Below are positions 1 to 14,245 of a stretch of 64,000 bases of DNA, one piece after another (positions within the stretch are counted from its first letter, which is position 1; each line of letters begins with the position of its first letter). The notes beneath the pieces are model-generated. The model was not told the DNA's origin. It ran no database searches and saw only the letters and a program-made list of their open reading frames with translations. The position numbers and the translations under genes were made by a program. Source of the DNA: Lumbricus rubellus. Taxonomy: Eukaryota > Annelida > Clitellata > Crassiclitellata > Lumbricidae. The stretch covers positions 49,014,245-49,078,244 of the forward strand of contig OX243815.1 of NCBI GenBank assembly GCA_945859605.1. Direction: 5' to 3'.

Positions 1-1485
1 CACTGCATATCTGTGTTACAACACACACACGCAATAACAACAACAATACGATGCTACCAATCATCGTCCAATTCATCCACTGCATATCTGTGTTACAACA
101 CACACACACGCAATAACAACAATACGATACAACCAATCATCGTCCAATTCATCCACTGCATATCTGTGTTACAACACACGCACGCAATAACAACAATACG
201 ATGCAACCAATCATCGTCCAATTCATCCATTGCATATCTGTGTTACAACACACACACACATAATAACAACAAAAATACGATGCTACCAATCATCGTCCAA
301 TTCATCCATTGCATATCTGTGTTACAACACACACACACAATAACAACAATACGATACTACCAATCATCGTCCAATTCATCCACTGCATATCTGTGTTACA
401 ACACACGCACGCAATAACAACAATACGATGCAACCAATCATCGTCCAATTCATCCATTGCATATCTGTGTTACAACACACACACACAATAACAACAACAA
501 TACGATGCTACCAATCATCGTCCAATTCATCCATTGCATATCTGTGTTACAACACACACACGCAATAACAACAATACGATGCTACCAATCATCGTCCAAT
601 TCATCCATTGCATATCTGTGTTACAACACACACACACGCAATAACAACAATACGATACAACCAATCATCGTCCAATTCATCCACTGCATATCTGTGTTAC
701 AACACACACACGCAATAAAAACAATACGATGCAACCAATCATCGTCCAATTCATCCACTGCATGTCTGTGTTACAACACACACACACATAATAACAACAA
801 TACGATGCTACCAATCATCGTCCAATTCATCCACTGCATATCTGTGTTACAACACACACACGCAATAACAACAATACGATGCTACCAATCATCATCCAAT
901 TCATCCACTGCATATCTGTGTTACAACACACACACGCAATAACAACAATACGATGCCACCAATCATCGTCCAATTCATCCATTGCATATCTGTGTTACAA
1001 CACACACACGCAATAACAACAAAACGATGCCACCAATCATCGTCCAATTCATCCATTGCATATCTGTGTTACAACACACACACACGCAATAACAACAACA
1101 ATACGATGCTACCAATCATCGTCCAATTCATCCACTGCATATCTGTGTTACAACACACACACGCAATAAAAACAATACGATACAACCAATCATCGTCCAA
1201 TTCATCCACTGCATATCTGTGTTACAACACACACACGCAATAACAACAAAACGATGCAACCAATCATCGTCCAATTCATCCATTGCATATCTGTGTTACA
1301 ACACACACACGCAATAACAACAATACGATACAACCAATCATCGTCCAATTCATCCACTGCATATCTGTGTTACAACACACACACGCAATAACAACAACAA
1401 CAATACGATGCAACCAATCATCGTCCAATTCATCCATTGCATATCTGTGTTACAACACACACACGCAATAACAACAAAACGATAC
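1..1485 (-). repeat. Array A: minisatellite made of exon-12 splice-acceptor units (copy L)
   Basis: About 20 head-to-tail units of roughly 75 bp, running off the left edge. On the minus (sense) strand each unit reads intron tail, acceptor ACACAG, then the first 40 or so bases of exon 12 of the transporter gene, encoding DMQWMNWTMIG. The same segment is present once, unrepeated, at 48340-48420 in copy R, in front of the intact exon 12. Units differ by CA-dinucleotide number and a few substitutions. The genuine exon 12 of copy L must lie left of base 1. The open frames in this array are by-products of the repeat, not genes. Confidence 0.9.
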
Positions 1486-1665
1486 ACGTATGTATTGATG
1501 TATGCATGTATTGATGTATGTGTGTATGCATGCATGTATATGTATATGAACCTAGCTCTGCTGTGGTTGGTCCAACTTTCATGGCATATTAAATAGTGTT
1601 GATTAGACTGCAGAGTGTTTAGTAGAAGAAGAAGACCAGCTGTCCTGCTAGATTAACTGACTGAC
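1486..1665. other. Intron 11 remainder (copy L), with a segment copied from intron 10
   Basis: Bases 1486-1600 are a TGTATTGATGTATG-type simple repeat followed by a 45-bp unique stretch starting at CCTAGCTCTGCTG. The same arrangement occurs in intron 10 of both copies (11440-11640 and 51840-53220), but not at this place in intron 11 of copy R. Bases 1605-1665 match copy R at 49231 onward and lead to the exon 11 donor. Confidence 0.6.
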
Positions 1666-1860
1666 CTTTACTGTTTCCAATGGCTGGGATCATGAACATG
1701 AGGAGAAAGAAGAGCGCAACGACATTGCTCATCCACGTCTGAACTCCATTCGTTAAACCCTCGGCGATTGGAAAAGCCGTCTCACACGCAAGTTCGTAGA
1801 AGAGCGGAGATGCCCCAGAAATGCCAATCATGACGGCAATGAATGTGGAATAGAGAATAC
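1666..1860 (-). CDS. Copy L exon 11
   Basis: 195 bases coding GILYSTFIAVMIG through MFMIPAIGNSK, the TM region with the ETAFPIAEG motif. Acceptor TTAG directly before GTATTC; donor AAAG before GTCAGT (a donor six bases earlier, A before GTAAAG, would also keep frame). The first two dozen bases and the acceptor are the unit that is repeated in array B. Confidence 0.88.
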
Positions 1861-4800
1861 CTAGAAAAATAAATGAATGTGGAATAGAGAATACCTAAGA
1901 AAATAAATGAATGTGGAGTAGAGAATGCCTAAAAAATAAATGAATGTGGAATAGAGAATACCTAAAACATAAATGATGTGGAGTAGAGAATACCTAAGAA
2001 AATAAATGAATGTGGAGTAGAGAATACCTAGAAAAATAAATGAATGTGGAGTAGAGAATACCTAGAAAAATAAAAGAATGTGGAGTAGAGAATACCTAAG
2101 AAAATAAATGAATGTGGAATAGAGAATGCCTAAGAAAATAACTGAATGTGGAATAGAGAATACCTAAAAAAAATGAATGTGGAATAGAGAATACCTAGAA
2201 AATAAATGAAAGTGGAATAGAGAATACCTAAAAAATAAATGAATGTGGAATAGAGAATACCTAGAAAATAAATGAAAGTCGAGTAGAGAATAACTAAAAA
2301 AAAATGAATGTGGAATAGAGAATACCTAGAAAAAAATTACTGTGGAGTAGAGAATACCTAGAAAATAAATTAATGTGGAATAGAGAACACCTAGAAAATA
2401 AATGAATGTGGAATAGAGAATACCTAAGAAATAAATGAATGTGGAATAGAGAATACCTAAGAAAATAAATGAATGTGGAATAGAGAATACCTAAAACATA
2501 AAAGAATGTGGAATAGAGAATACCTAAGAAATAAATGAATGTGGAGTAGAGAATACCTAAGAAATAAATGAATGTGGAATAGAGAATACCTAGAAAATAA
2601 ATGAATGTGGAATAGAGAATAGTTAAAAAAACAAAATAAATGTGGAATAGAGAATACCTAGAAAAATAAATGAATGTGGAGTAGAGAAACCTAAAAAAAT
2701 AAATTAATGTGGAATAGAGAATACCTAAGAAAAAAATGAATGTGGAGTAGAGAATACCTAAAAAAATTAATGAATGTGGAGTAGAGAATACCTAAAAAAA
2801 TAAATGAATGTGGAGTAGAGAATACCTAAGAAATAAATGAATGTGGAGTAGAGAATACCTAAAAAATAAATGAATGTGGAATAGAGAATACTTAAAAAAA
2901 TAAATGAGTGTGGAATAGAGAATACTTAAAAAATAAATGAATGTGGAATAGAGAATGCCTAGAAAATAAATGAATGTGGACTAGAGAATGCCTAAAAAAT
3001 AAATGAATGTGGAGTAGAGAATACCTAAAAAAAGAATGTGGAATAAAGAATACCTAGAAAAATAAATGAATGTGGAGCAGAGACTACCTAAAAAAATAAA
3101 TGAATGTGGAGTAGAGAATACCTAAGAAATAAATGAATGTGGAGTAGAGAATACCTAAAAAATAAATGAATGTGGAATAGAGAATACCTAGAAAACAAAT
3201 GAAAGTGGAATAGAGAATACCTAAAAAAATAAATGAATGTGGAGTAGAGAATACCTAGAAAAATAAAAGAATGTGGAGTAGAGAATACCTAAGAAAATAA
3301 ATGAATGTGGAATAGAGAATGCCTAAGAAAATAACTGAATGTGGAATAGAGAATACCTAAAAAAAATGAATGTGGAATAGAGAATACCTAGAAAATAAAT
3401 GAATGTGGAATAGAGAATACCTAAAAAATAAATGAATGTGGAATAGAGAATACCTAGAAAATAAATGAAAGTCGAGTAGAGAATAACTAAAAAAAAATGA
3501 ATGTGGAATAGAGAATACCTAGAAAAAAATTACTGTGGAGTAGAGAATACCTAGAAAATAAATTAATGTGGAATAGAGAACACCTAGAAAATAAATGAAT
3601 GTGGAATAGAGAATACCTAAGAAATAAATGAATGTGGATAAGAGAATACCTAAGAAAATAAATGAATGTGGAATAGAGAATACCTAAAACATAAAAGAAT
3701 GTGGAATAGAGAATACTTAAGAAATAAATGAATGTGGAGTAGAGAATACCTAAGAAATAAATGAATGTGGAATAGAGAATACCTAGAAAATAAATGAATG
3801 TGGAATAGAGAATACTTAAAAAAACAAAATAAATGTGGAATAGAGAATACCTAGAAAAATAAATGAATGTGGAGTAGAGAAACCTAAAAAAATACATTAA
3901 TGTGGAATAGAGAATACCTAAGAAAAAAATGAATGTGGAGTAGAGAATACCTAAAAAAATTAATGAATGTGGAGTAGAGAATACCTAAAAAAATAAATGA
4001 ATGTGGAGTAGAGAATACCTAAGAAATAAATGAATGTGGAGTAGAGAATACCTAAAAAATAAATGAATGTGGAATAGAGAATACTTAAATCAATTAATGA
4101 GTGTGGAATAGAGAATACTTAAAAAATAAATGAATGTGGAATAGAGAATGCCTAGAAAATAAATGAATGTGGACTAGAGAATGCCTCAAAAATAAATGAA
4201 TGTGGAGTAGAGAATACCTAAAAAAAAGAATGTGGAATAAAGAATACCTAGAAAAATAAATGAATGTGGAGCAGAGACTACCTAAAAAAATAAATGAATG
4301 TGGAGTAGAGAATACCTAAGAAATAAATGAATGTGGAGTAGAGAATACCTAAAAAATAAATGAATGTGGAATAGAGAATACCTAGAAAACAAATGAATGT
4401 GGAATAGAGAATACCTAAAAAAATAAATGAATGTGGAATAGAGAATACCTAAGAAATAAATGAATGTGGAATAGAGAATAACTAAAAAACAAATGAATGT
4501 GGAATAGGAAATACCTAGAAAATAAATGAATGTGGAGTAGAGAATACCTAGAAAAAAAATGAATGTGGACAAGACAACACCTAAAAAAAATAAATGTGGA
4601 GTAGAGAATACCTAAGAAAAAAATGAATGTGGAGTAGAGAATACCTAGAAAATAAATTAATGTGGAATAGAGAACACCTAAAAAAAATGAATGTGGAGTA
4701 GAGAATACCTAAGAAAATAAATGAATGTGGAGTAGAGAATACCTAGAAAATAAATTAATGTGGAATAGAGAACACCTAAAAAAAATTAATGTGGAGTAGA

Positions 4801-7800
4801 GAATACCTAAGAAAAAAATGAATGTGGAGTAGAGAATACCTAAGAAAATAAATGAATGTGGAGTAGAGAATACCTAGAAAATAAATGAATGTGGAATAGA
4901 GAATACCTAAGAAAATAAATGAATGTGGAGTAGAGAATGCCTAAAAAATAAATGAATGTGGAATAGAGAATGCCTAAGAAAATAACTGAATGTGGAATAG
5001 AGAATACCTAAAAAAAATAAATGTGGAATAGAGAATACCTAAAACATAAATGAATGTGGAGTAGAGAATACCTAAGAAAATAAATGAATGTGGAGTAGAG
5101 AATACCTAGAAAAATAAAAGAATGTGGAGTAGAGAATACCTAAGAAAATAAATGAATGTGGAATAGAGAATGCCTAAGAAAATAACTGAATGTGGAATAG
5201 AGAATACCTAAAAAAAATAAATGTGGAATAGAGAATACCTAGAAAATAAATGAATGTGGAATAAAGAATACCTAAAAAATAAATGAATGTGGAATAGAGA
5301 ATACTTAGAAAATAAATGAAAGTCGAGTAGAGAATAACTAAAAAATAAATGAATGTGGAATAGTGAATACCTAGAAAAAAAATTACTGTGGAGTAGAGAA
5401 TACCTAGAAAATAAATTAATGTAAAATAGAGAACACCTAGAAAATAAATGAATGTGGAATAGAGAATACCTAAGAAATAAATGAATGTGGAATAGAGAAT
5501 ACCTAAGAAAATAAATGAATGTGGAATAGAGAATACCTAAAACATAAAAGACTGTGGAATAGAGAATACCTAAGAAATAAATGAATGTGGAGTAGAGAAT
5601 ACCTAAGAAATAAATGAATGTGGAAAAGAGAATACCTAGAAAATAAATGAATGTGGAATAGAGAATACTTAAAAAAATAAATGAATGTGGAATAGAGAAT
5701 ACCTAGAAAAATAAATGAATGTGGAGTAGAGAAACCTAAAAAAATAAATGAATGTGGAATAGAGAATACCTAAAAAAAATGAATGTGGAGTAGAGAATAC
5801 CTAAAAAAATTAATGAATGTGGAGTAAAGAATACCTAAAAAATAAATGAATGTGGAGTAGAGAATACGTAAGAAATAAATGAATGTGGAGTAGAGAATAC
5901 CTAAAAAATAAATGAATGTGGAATAGAGAATACTTAAAAAAATAAATGAATGTGGAATAAAGAATACTTAAAAAATAAATGAATGTGGAATAGAGAATGC
6001 CTAGAAAATAAATGAATGTGGACTAGAGAATGCCTAGAAAATAAATGAATGTGGAGTAGAGAATACCTAAAAAAAAGAATGTGGAATAAAGAATACCTAG
6101 AAAAATAAATGAATGTGGAGCAGAGACTACCTAAAAAAATAAATGAATGTGGAGTAGAGAATACCTAAGAAATAAATGAATGTGGAGTAGAGATTACCTA
6201 AAAAATAAATGAATGTGGAATAGAGAATACCTAAAAAACAAATGAATGTGGAATAGAGAATACCTAAAAAAATAAATGAATGTGGAATAGAGAATACCTA
6301 AGAAATAAATGAATGTGGAATAGAGAATAACTAAAAAACAAATGAATGTGGAATAGAAAATACCTAGAAAATAAATGAATGTGGAGTAGAGAATACCTAG
6401 AAAAAAAATGAATGTGGACAAAAGAACACCTAAAAAAATTTAACGTGGAGTAGAGAATACCTAAGAAATAAGCGAATGTGGAGTAGAGAATACCTAGAAA
6501 ATAAATTAATGTGGAATAGAGAACACCTAAAAAAATGAATGTGGAGTAGAGAATACCTAAGAAAAAAAATGAATGTGGAGTAGAGAATACCTAGAAAATA
6601 AATTAATGTGGAATAGAGAACACCTAAAAAAAATGAATGTGGAGTAGAGAATACCTAAGAAAAAAATGAATGTGGAGTAGAGAATACCTAAGAAAATAAA
6701 TGAATGTGGAGTAGAGAATACCTAGAAAATAAATGAATGTGGAATAGAGAATACCTAAAAAAATAAATGAATGTAGAATAGAGAATACCTAGAAAATAAA
6801 TGAATGTGGAATAGAGAATACTTAAAAAAATTAAAGAATGTGGAATAGAGAATACCTAAGAAATAAATGAAAGTGGAGTAGAGAATACCTAAAAAATAAA
6901 AGAATGTGGAATAAAGAATACCTAAAAAAAAAGAATGTGGAAAAGAGAATACCTTGAAAATAATAGAGAATACCTAAAAAATAAAAGAATGTGGAAAAGA
7001 GAAAACCTTGAAAATAATTGAATGTGGAATAGAGAATACATAAAAAATAAATGAATGTGAAATAGAGAATACCTAGAAAATAAATGAAAGTGGAATAGAG
7101 AATACCTATAAAATAAATGAATGTGGAGTAGAGAATACCTAAGAAAAAAAATGAATGTGGAATAGAAAATACCTAAAAAAATAAATTAATGTGGAGTAGA
7201 GAATACCTAAGAAAAAAAATGAGTGTGGAATAGAGAATACCTAAGAAAAAAAATGAATGTGGAATAGAGAATACCTAAGAAAATAAATCAATGTGGAATT
7301 AAGAATACCTAAGAAAATAAATCAATGTGGAAAAGAGAATACCTAAGAAAATAAATGAATGTGGAATAGAGAATAACTAAGAAAATAAATGAATATGGAA
7401 TAGAGAATACCTAGAAAATAAATGAATGTGGAGTAGAGAATACCTAAAAAATAAATGAATGTGGAGTAGAGAAATACCTAAAAAATACATGAATGTGGAG
7501 TAGAGAATACCTAAGAAAAAAATGAATGTGAAATAGAGAATACCTAAGAAAATAAATGAATGTGGAGTAGAGAAACCTAAAAAGTAAAAGAATGTGGAGT
7601 AGAGAATACCTAGAAAAATAAATCAATGTGGAATAGAGAATACCTAAGAAAATAACTGAATGTGGAATAGAGAATACCTAAGAAAATAAATCAATGTGGA
7701 ATAGAGAATACCTAAGAAAATAAATGAATGTAAAATAGAGAATACCTAAGAAAATAAATGAATGTGGAGTAGAGAATACCTAATAAATAAATGAATGTGT

Positions 7801-10800
7801 AGTAGACAATACCTAAAAAATCGATGAATGTGGAGTAGAGAATACCCAAGAAAATAAATGAATGTGGAATAGAGAATACCTAGAAAAATAAATGAATGTG
7901 GAGTAGAGAAACCTAAAAAGTAAATGAATGTGGAGTAGAGAATACCTAAGAAAATAAATCAATGTGGAATAGAAAATACCTAAGAAAATAACTGAATGTG
8001 GAATAGAGAATACCTAAGAAAATAAATGAATGTAAAATAGAGAATACTTAAGAAAAAAAATGAATGTGGAGTAGAGAATACCTAAGAAATAAATGAATGT
8101 GGAGTAGACAATACCTAAAAAATACATGAATGTGGAGTAGAGAATACCCAAGAAAATAAATGAATGTGGAGTAGAGAATACCTAAAAAAATAAATGATTG
8201 TGGAGTAGAGAATACCTAAGAAAATAAATGAATTTGGAATAGAGAAAACCTAAGAAAATAAATCAATGTGGAATAGAGAATACCTAAGAAAATAAATGAA
8301 TGTGGAGTAGAGAATACCTAGAAAATAAATGAATGTGGAGTAGAGAATACCTAATAAATAAATGAATGTGGAGTAGACAATACCTAAAAAATATATGAAT
8401 GTGGAGTAGAGAATACCCAAGAAAATAAATGAATGTGGAATAGAAAATACCTAGAAAAATAAATGAATGTGGAGTAGAGAAACCTAAAAAGTAAATGAAT
8501 GTGGAGTAGAGAATACCTAAGAAAATAAATCAATGTGGAATAGAGAATACCTAAGAAAATAACTGAATGTGGAATAGAGAATACCTAAGAAAATAAATGA
8601 ATGTAAAATAGAGAATACCTAAAAAAATAAATGAATGTGGAGTAGAGAATACCTAAGAAATAAATGAATGTGGAGTAGACAATACCTAAAAAATACATGA
8701 ATGTGGAGTAGAGAATACCCAAGAAAATAAATGAATGTGGAGTAGAGAATACCTATAAAATAAATGATTGTGGAGTAGAGAATACCTAAAAAAATTAATG
8801 AATTTGGAATAGAGAAAACCTAGGAAAATAAATGAATGTGGAGTAGAGAATGCCTAAAAAATAAATGAATGTGAAGTAGAGAATACCTAAAAATAAATGA
8901 ATGTGGAATAGAGAATACCTAAGAAAATAAATGAATGTGGAATAGAGAATACCTAAGAAAATAAATGAATGTGGAGTAAAGAATACCTAAGAAATAAATG
9001 AATGTGGAATAGAGAATGCCTAAAAAATAAATGAATGTGGAATAGAGAATACCTAAGAAAATAAATGAATGTGGAGTAGAGAATACCTAAAAAATAAATG
9101 AATGTGGAGTAGAGAATACCTAAGAAAATAAATGAATGTGAAGTAGAGAATACCTAAGAAAAAAATGAATGTGGAGTAAAGAATACCTAAGAAATAAATG
9201 AATGTGGAGTAGAGAATACCTAAGAAATAAATGAATGTGGAGTAGAGAATACCTAAGAAATAAATGAATGTGAAATAGAGAATACCTAAAAAATAAATGA
9301 ATGTGGAGTAGAGAATACCTAAAAAATAAATGAATGTGGAGTAGAAAAATACCTAAAAAATACATGAATGTGGAGTAGAGAATACCTAAGAAATAAATGA
9401 ATGTGGAATAGAGAATACCTAAGAAAATAAATGAATGTGGAGTGGAGAAACCGAAAAAGTAAAAGAATGTGGAGTAGAGAATACCTAAGAAAATAAATCA
9501 ATGTGGAATAGAGAATACCTAAGAAAATAACTGATTGTGGAATAGAGAATACCTAAGAAAAAAAATCAATGTGGAATAGAGAATACCTAAGAAAATAAAT
9601 GAATGTAAAATAGAGAATACATAAGAAAAAAAATGAATGTGGAGTAGAGAATACCTAATAAATAAATGAATGTGGAGTAGACAATACCTAAAAAATACAT
9701 GAATGTGGAGTAGAGAATACCCAAGAAAAAAAATGAATGTGGAATAGAGAATACCTAGAAGAATAAATGAATGTGGAGTAGAGAAACCTAAAAAGTAAAT
9801 GAATGTGGAGTAGAGAATACCTAAGAAAATAAATCAATGTGGAATAGAGAATACCTAAGAAAATAACTGAATGTGGAATAGAGAATACCTAAGAAAATAA
9901 ATGAATGTAAAATAGAGAATACCTAAGAAAATAAATGAATGTGGAGTAGAGAATACCTAAGAAATAAATGAATGTGGAGTAGACAATACATAAAAAATAC
10001 ATGAATGTGGAGTAGAGAATACCCAAGAAAATAAATGAATGTGGAGTAGAGAATACCTAAAAAATAAATGATTGTGGAGTAGAGAATACCTAAGAAAATA
10101 AATGAATTTGGAATAGAGAAAACCTAAGAAAATAAATCAATGTGGAATAGAGAATACCTAAGAAAATAAATGAATGTAAAATAGAGAATACCTAAGAAAA
10201 TAAATGAATGTGGAGTAGAGAATACCTAATAAATAAATGAATGTGGAGTAGACAATACCTAAAAAATACATGAATGTGGAGTAGAGAATACCCAAGAAAA
10301 TAAATGAATGTGGAATAGAAAAAACCTAGAAAAATAAATGAATGTGGAGTAGAGAAACCTAAAAAGTAAATGAATGTGGAGTAGAGAATACCTAAGAAAA
10401 TAAATCAATGTGGAATAGAGAATACCTAAGAAAATAACTGAATGTGGAATAGAGAATACCTAAGAAAATAAATGAATGTAAAATAGAGAATACCTAAGAA
10501 AATAAATGAATGTGGAGTAGAGAATACCTAAGAAATAAATGAATGTGGAGTAGACAATACCTAAAAAATACATGAATGTGGAGTAGAGAATACCCAAGAA
10601 AATAAATGAATGTGGAGTAGAGAATACCTAAAAAATAAATGATTGTGGAGTAGAGAATACCTAAAAAAATAAATGAATTTAGAATAGAGAAAACCTAAGA
10701 AAATAAATGAATGTGGAGTAGAGAATGCCTAAAAAATAAATGAATGTGAAGTAGAGAATATCTAAAAAATAAATGAATGTGGAATAGAGAATACCTAAGA

Positions 10801-13046
10801 AAATAAATGAATGTGGAATAGAGAATGCCTAAAAAATAAATGAATGTGGAAAAGAGAATACCTAAGAAAATAAATGAATGTGGAGTAGAGAATACCTAAA
10901 AAAATAAATGAATGTGGAGTAGAGAATACCTAAGAAAATAAATGAATGTGAAGTAGAGAATACCTAAGAAATAAATGAATGTGGAGTAAAGATTACCTAA
11001 GAAATAAATGAATGTGGAGTAGAGAATACCTAAGAAATAAATGAATGTGGAGTAGAGAATACCTAAGAAATAAATGAATGTGAAATAGAGAATACCTAAA
11101 AAATAAATGAATGTGGAATAGAGAATACCTAAAAAATAGATGAATGTGGAGTAGAGAATACCTAGAAAATAAATTAATGTGGAATAGAGAACACCTAAAA
11201 AAATGAATGTGGAATAGAGAATACCTAAGAAAAAAAATGAATGTGGAGTAGAGAATACCGAAGAAATAAATGAATGTGGAGTAGAGAATACCTAAAAAAT
11301 AAATGAATGTGGAGTAGAGAATACCTAAAAAATAAATGAATGTGGAATAGAGAATACCTAAGAAATAATATTATCATGATTACACAGATCCGTTAAAACA
11401 TGCTGAATGAATACCAACAGTTGATGGGATGATCACAGAATATGCATGTATGTATTGATTTATGCACGTATATATATATATTGATGTATGCACTATGCAT
11501 GTATGTATGTATTGATGTATACACTATGCATGTATTGACGTATGCATGCATGTATGTATTGATGCATGCATACATGTATATATGTGTGTATAAACCTAGC
11601 TCTGCTGCGGTTGGTCCAACTTTCATGGCATATAAATAGTGTTGCTCACACACGCATCAATAGAAATCATCAAAGCTTTGCATCTTTCTGTTAAAGATGA
11701 GCAGAACTAAAGGTGAATGATGCAAACGCTGTGTATCGTAGGCTGACCTCTGTTGAACGGAATGACCTTCATGCATTCCAACGTGAAGATGATGACCATG
11801 ACGAGAGCGAATAGAAACAACGCGATGAGAACACGCTTGAACCGTCTCGCATAGACATCCGTAAACCTGAACAGAAGAAAAACACATCACAGACCATTGA
11901 ACTGAAAGACAAAAACAATTTCCAATTTGCTATGAACATCAGCTGATGATGATATTTAGCAAGAAAAATATGGAGTTGCCATAACTAAGACCCAATCTAA
12001 GTGAAACTATTTTCATGGGTTGATGTCATTTATGAATTATATATATGAAATAGGAGTGCATGCTGAGGATGGTATGAACGAAAAGTCACTTGACTTCGTT
12101 GCTCGCATAACATATGTGAAGATAAATTCAAATAAGGTCACATCTGTAACAACGAGTCTTAGCTGAAGAGCATCAGAGTAAAATAATTTAAACAAAAATA
12201 TACTTAGACAGCAAAACATGTCATTGCACGTTAATTAATGACTAACAGTTTTATAATATTACTAGCGTACCCGGCCACGCGTTGCTGTGGCTGAAAAGAG
12301 CATTACCCTCCCCCTCAACCCCCCCGCCTCCCCTCCCCTCCCCCCGCCTCCCCCTCCCCTCCCCTCCCTTTTCCCGCCCCGCCTCTTCCCCTCCCCTCCC
12401 CCTCCCTCTTTCCCTCCCCTCCCCTCCCCCTCCACTCCCCTCCCCCTCCTCCTCCCCTCCCCCGCCCCTCCCCCTCTCTCACCCCTTCCCATCTCTCCCC
12501 TCTCTGTTCGTCCCGCTCCCTCCCCTCCTTTCCCCCTTGACACCGTCCCTCTCCGATAGCGACGCGGTAGCGCCATAAAACTCTTCAGCAAGAATGCCGC
12601 AATGGGATGTGTTGAAATGCGCTACATAAACGGAACACATTTGAACAACCGTTTGAATCGCGCCCGAATTGGAAGGCAAGGCTTATCGACAGGCGTATGT
12701 GTTGAAAACGGTAGTATTTGCAAAGTTGTTTTTTGTGTGTAAAAGATTGCGCTTTTTCACAAAAATCATTCTGCAAACCCGGCCGTGTTGGAACTAAACG
12801 TTTTGGTGAAGTTTCGAAAGCAATCAATGAAGAAAGTTCGGAGATCTTTGAAGCCGTGCCAAACGCGGTTACATTTTTATTTATATAGATAATAGATAAT
12901 ACTTGTTGTAATCCCTCGAAATTCCTACCGTGATACAACGCAACCCGCTGTTCCACCGACGACTTGACCGATAAATCCGAGCCAACCGGTTTCCAGCTGA
13001 AAGAATGCAAGACACTCTTCTTCAAGATCACGCAACACAAGTAAGG

Positions 13047-13082
<36 letters not shown>

Positions 13083-14189
13083 ACACACACACACACACAC
13101 AGAAGCAACATAACGAGAAACGCAGAAAGCAACAGTCTCTGTTGTAGCATGAGTGAATTCTTCTCTTCAAGGTCAGCGATACAAGTTTTCAATAATTTAT
13201 GCTATTTTCAATGCAAGGGTATTCGAATAAATACTGTTCTTTAAAGTTCAAAAGTGCAACCATTGACCATTGACCAATGACCATGCACAGAACATTTGCA
13301 CAATTATTGTGAACGATCTCAAAGTCTCTTCCTGCACGGAGTGACTGCCAGAGTGGACGCTCAAACCCATACTTCCCCATCACAGATGAAGAGCTTCATC
13401 CATTGGGCAGCTAATGTGCCCCACAAAAGCAATAATAATTAATGTTTGGCGGCTGCACCAACCAGAAATCAATGAAAACATGCAATCCACACAAACAGCG
13501 CACTCAACCATTTATCAGTTAGTGCACAGTTTAATCTAGTGCACGCTGACTGATGGGCATTGTTGTGTGCTGGGTAATGGAATTGAGTGTGGTAAGTAAA
13601 GAAATGAAATAAATTCGATATATGTGTAGATAATGTGCTTAAGTTACTTCGCTGATGAGATCGGTGACGTATAGAGTGAGCATCGACGACCAGATGGCAC
13701 CGATTGCGATGGCTACGGAGAATGTAACGCTCACTTTCCAGAAGTTCACATGTCTATGAAAAACAATAACAACAACTTTCTTATTCAACAAACAAGAAAA
13801 ATAAATAACAGTTAGCAACACTTAAAAGATCGTATTTGTCAAATTTGACAAAAGAGCTCAAATCCCATCACTTTTTACGATTTCTGAATATTTTATTCAG
13901 TCACATTCTACAATTGCTCTGCTTCCAAATAGTTTTTGCAGAATGACCTTTTTCTAACTGAAATTATACTCATTTGATTCTTTCATTAGAATTGAGTGAG
14001 AAAATAGACTAAAACGTCAAAAGAATATTCGTGTCATCAAAGTCCTCAGTGGCCATTACTTGATTATCCTACAATTTTGCTGGGCAATAAAGGAATATAA
14101 CCTGAATCAAATAACGCAAACAACATGAAAAATGGTTTGCTGCTTTGCAAAATAAGGAAAACCCATAGGCAACTATCAAATTGATTGAC

Positions 14190-14245
<56 letters not shown>

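Noticed and set aside
1..1500. CRISPR-like regular array
   Set aside because: Units are contiguous and nearly identical with no unique spacers; each unit is an intron-exon junction of a eukaryotic gene.
13..1596. Open frames rich in NTHTRNNNNT and SSSNSS
   Set aside because: They are antisense or sense readings of array A that stay open because the repeat lacks stops in some frames.
3487..9501. Multiple YSTFIYFL-type open frames as membrane-protein genes
   Set aside because: They come from array B; no start context, no conserved termini. Only the exon 11 origin of the peptide is meaningful.
12262..12591. Proline/serine-rich and glycine/arginine-rich frames on both strands
   Set aside because: Compositional artefact of the CCCTCCCC tract in a SINE-like insertion.
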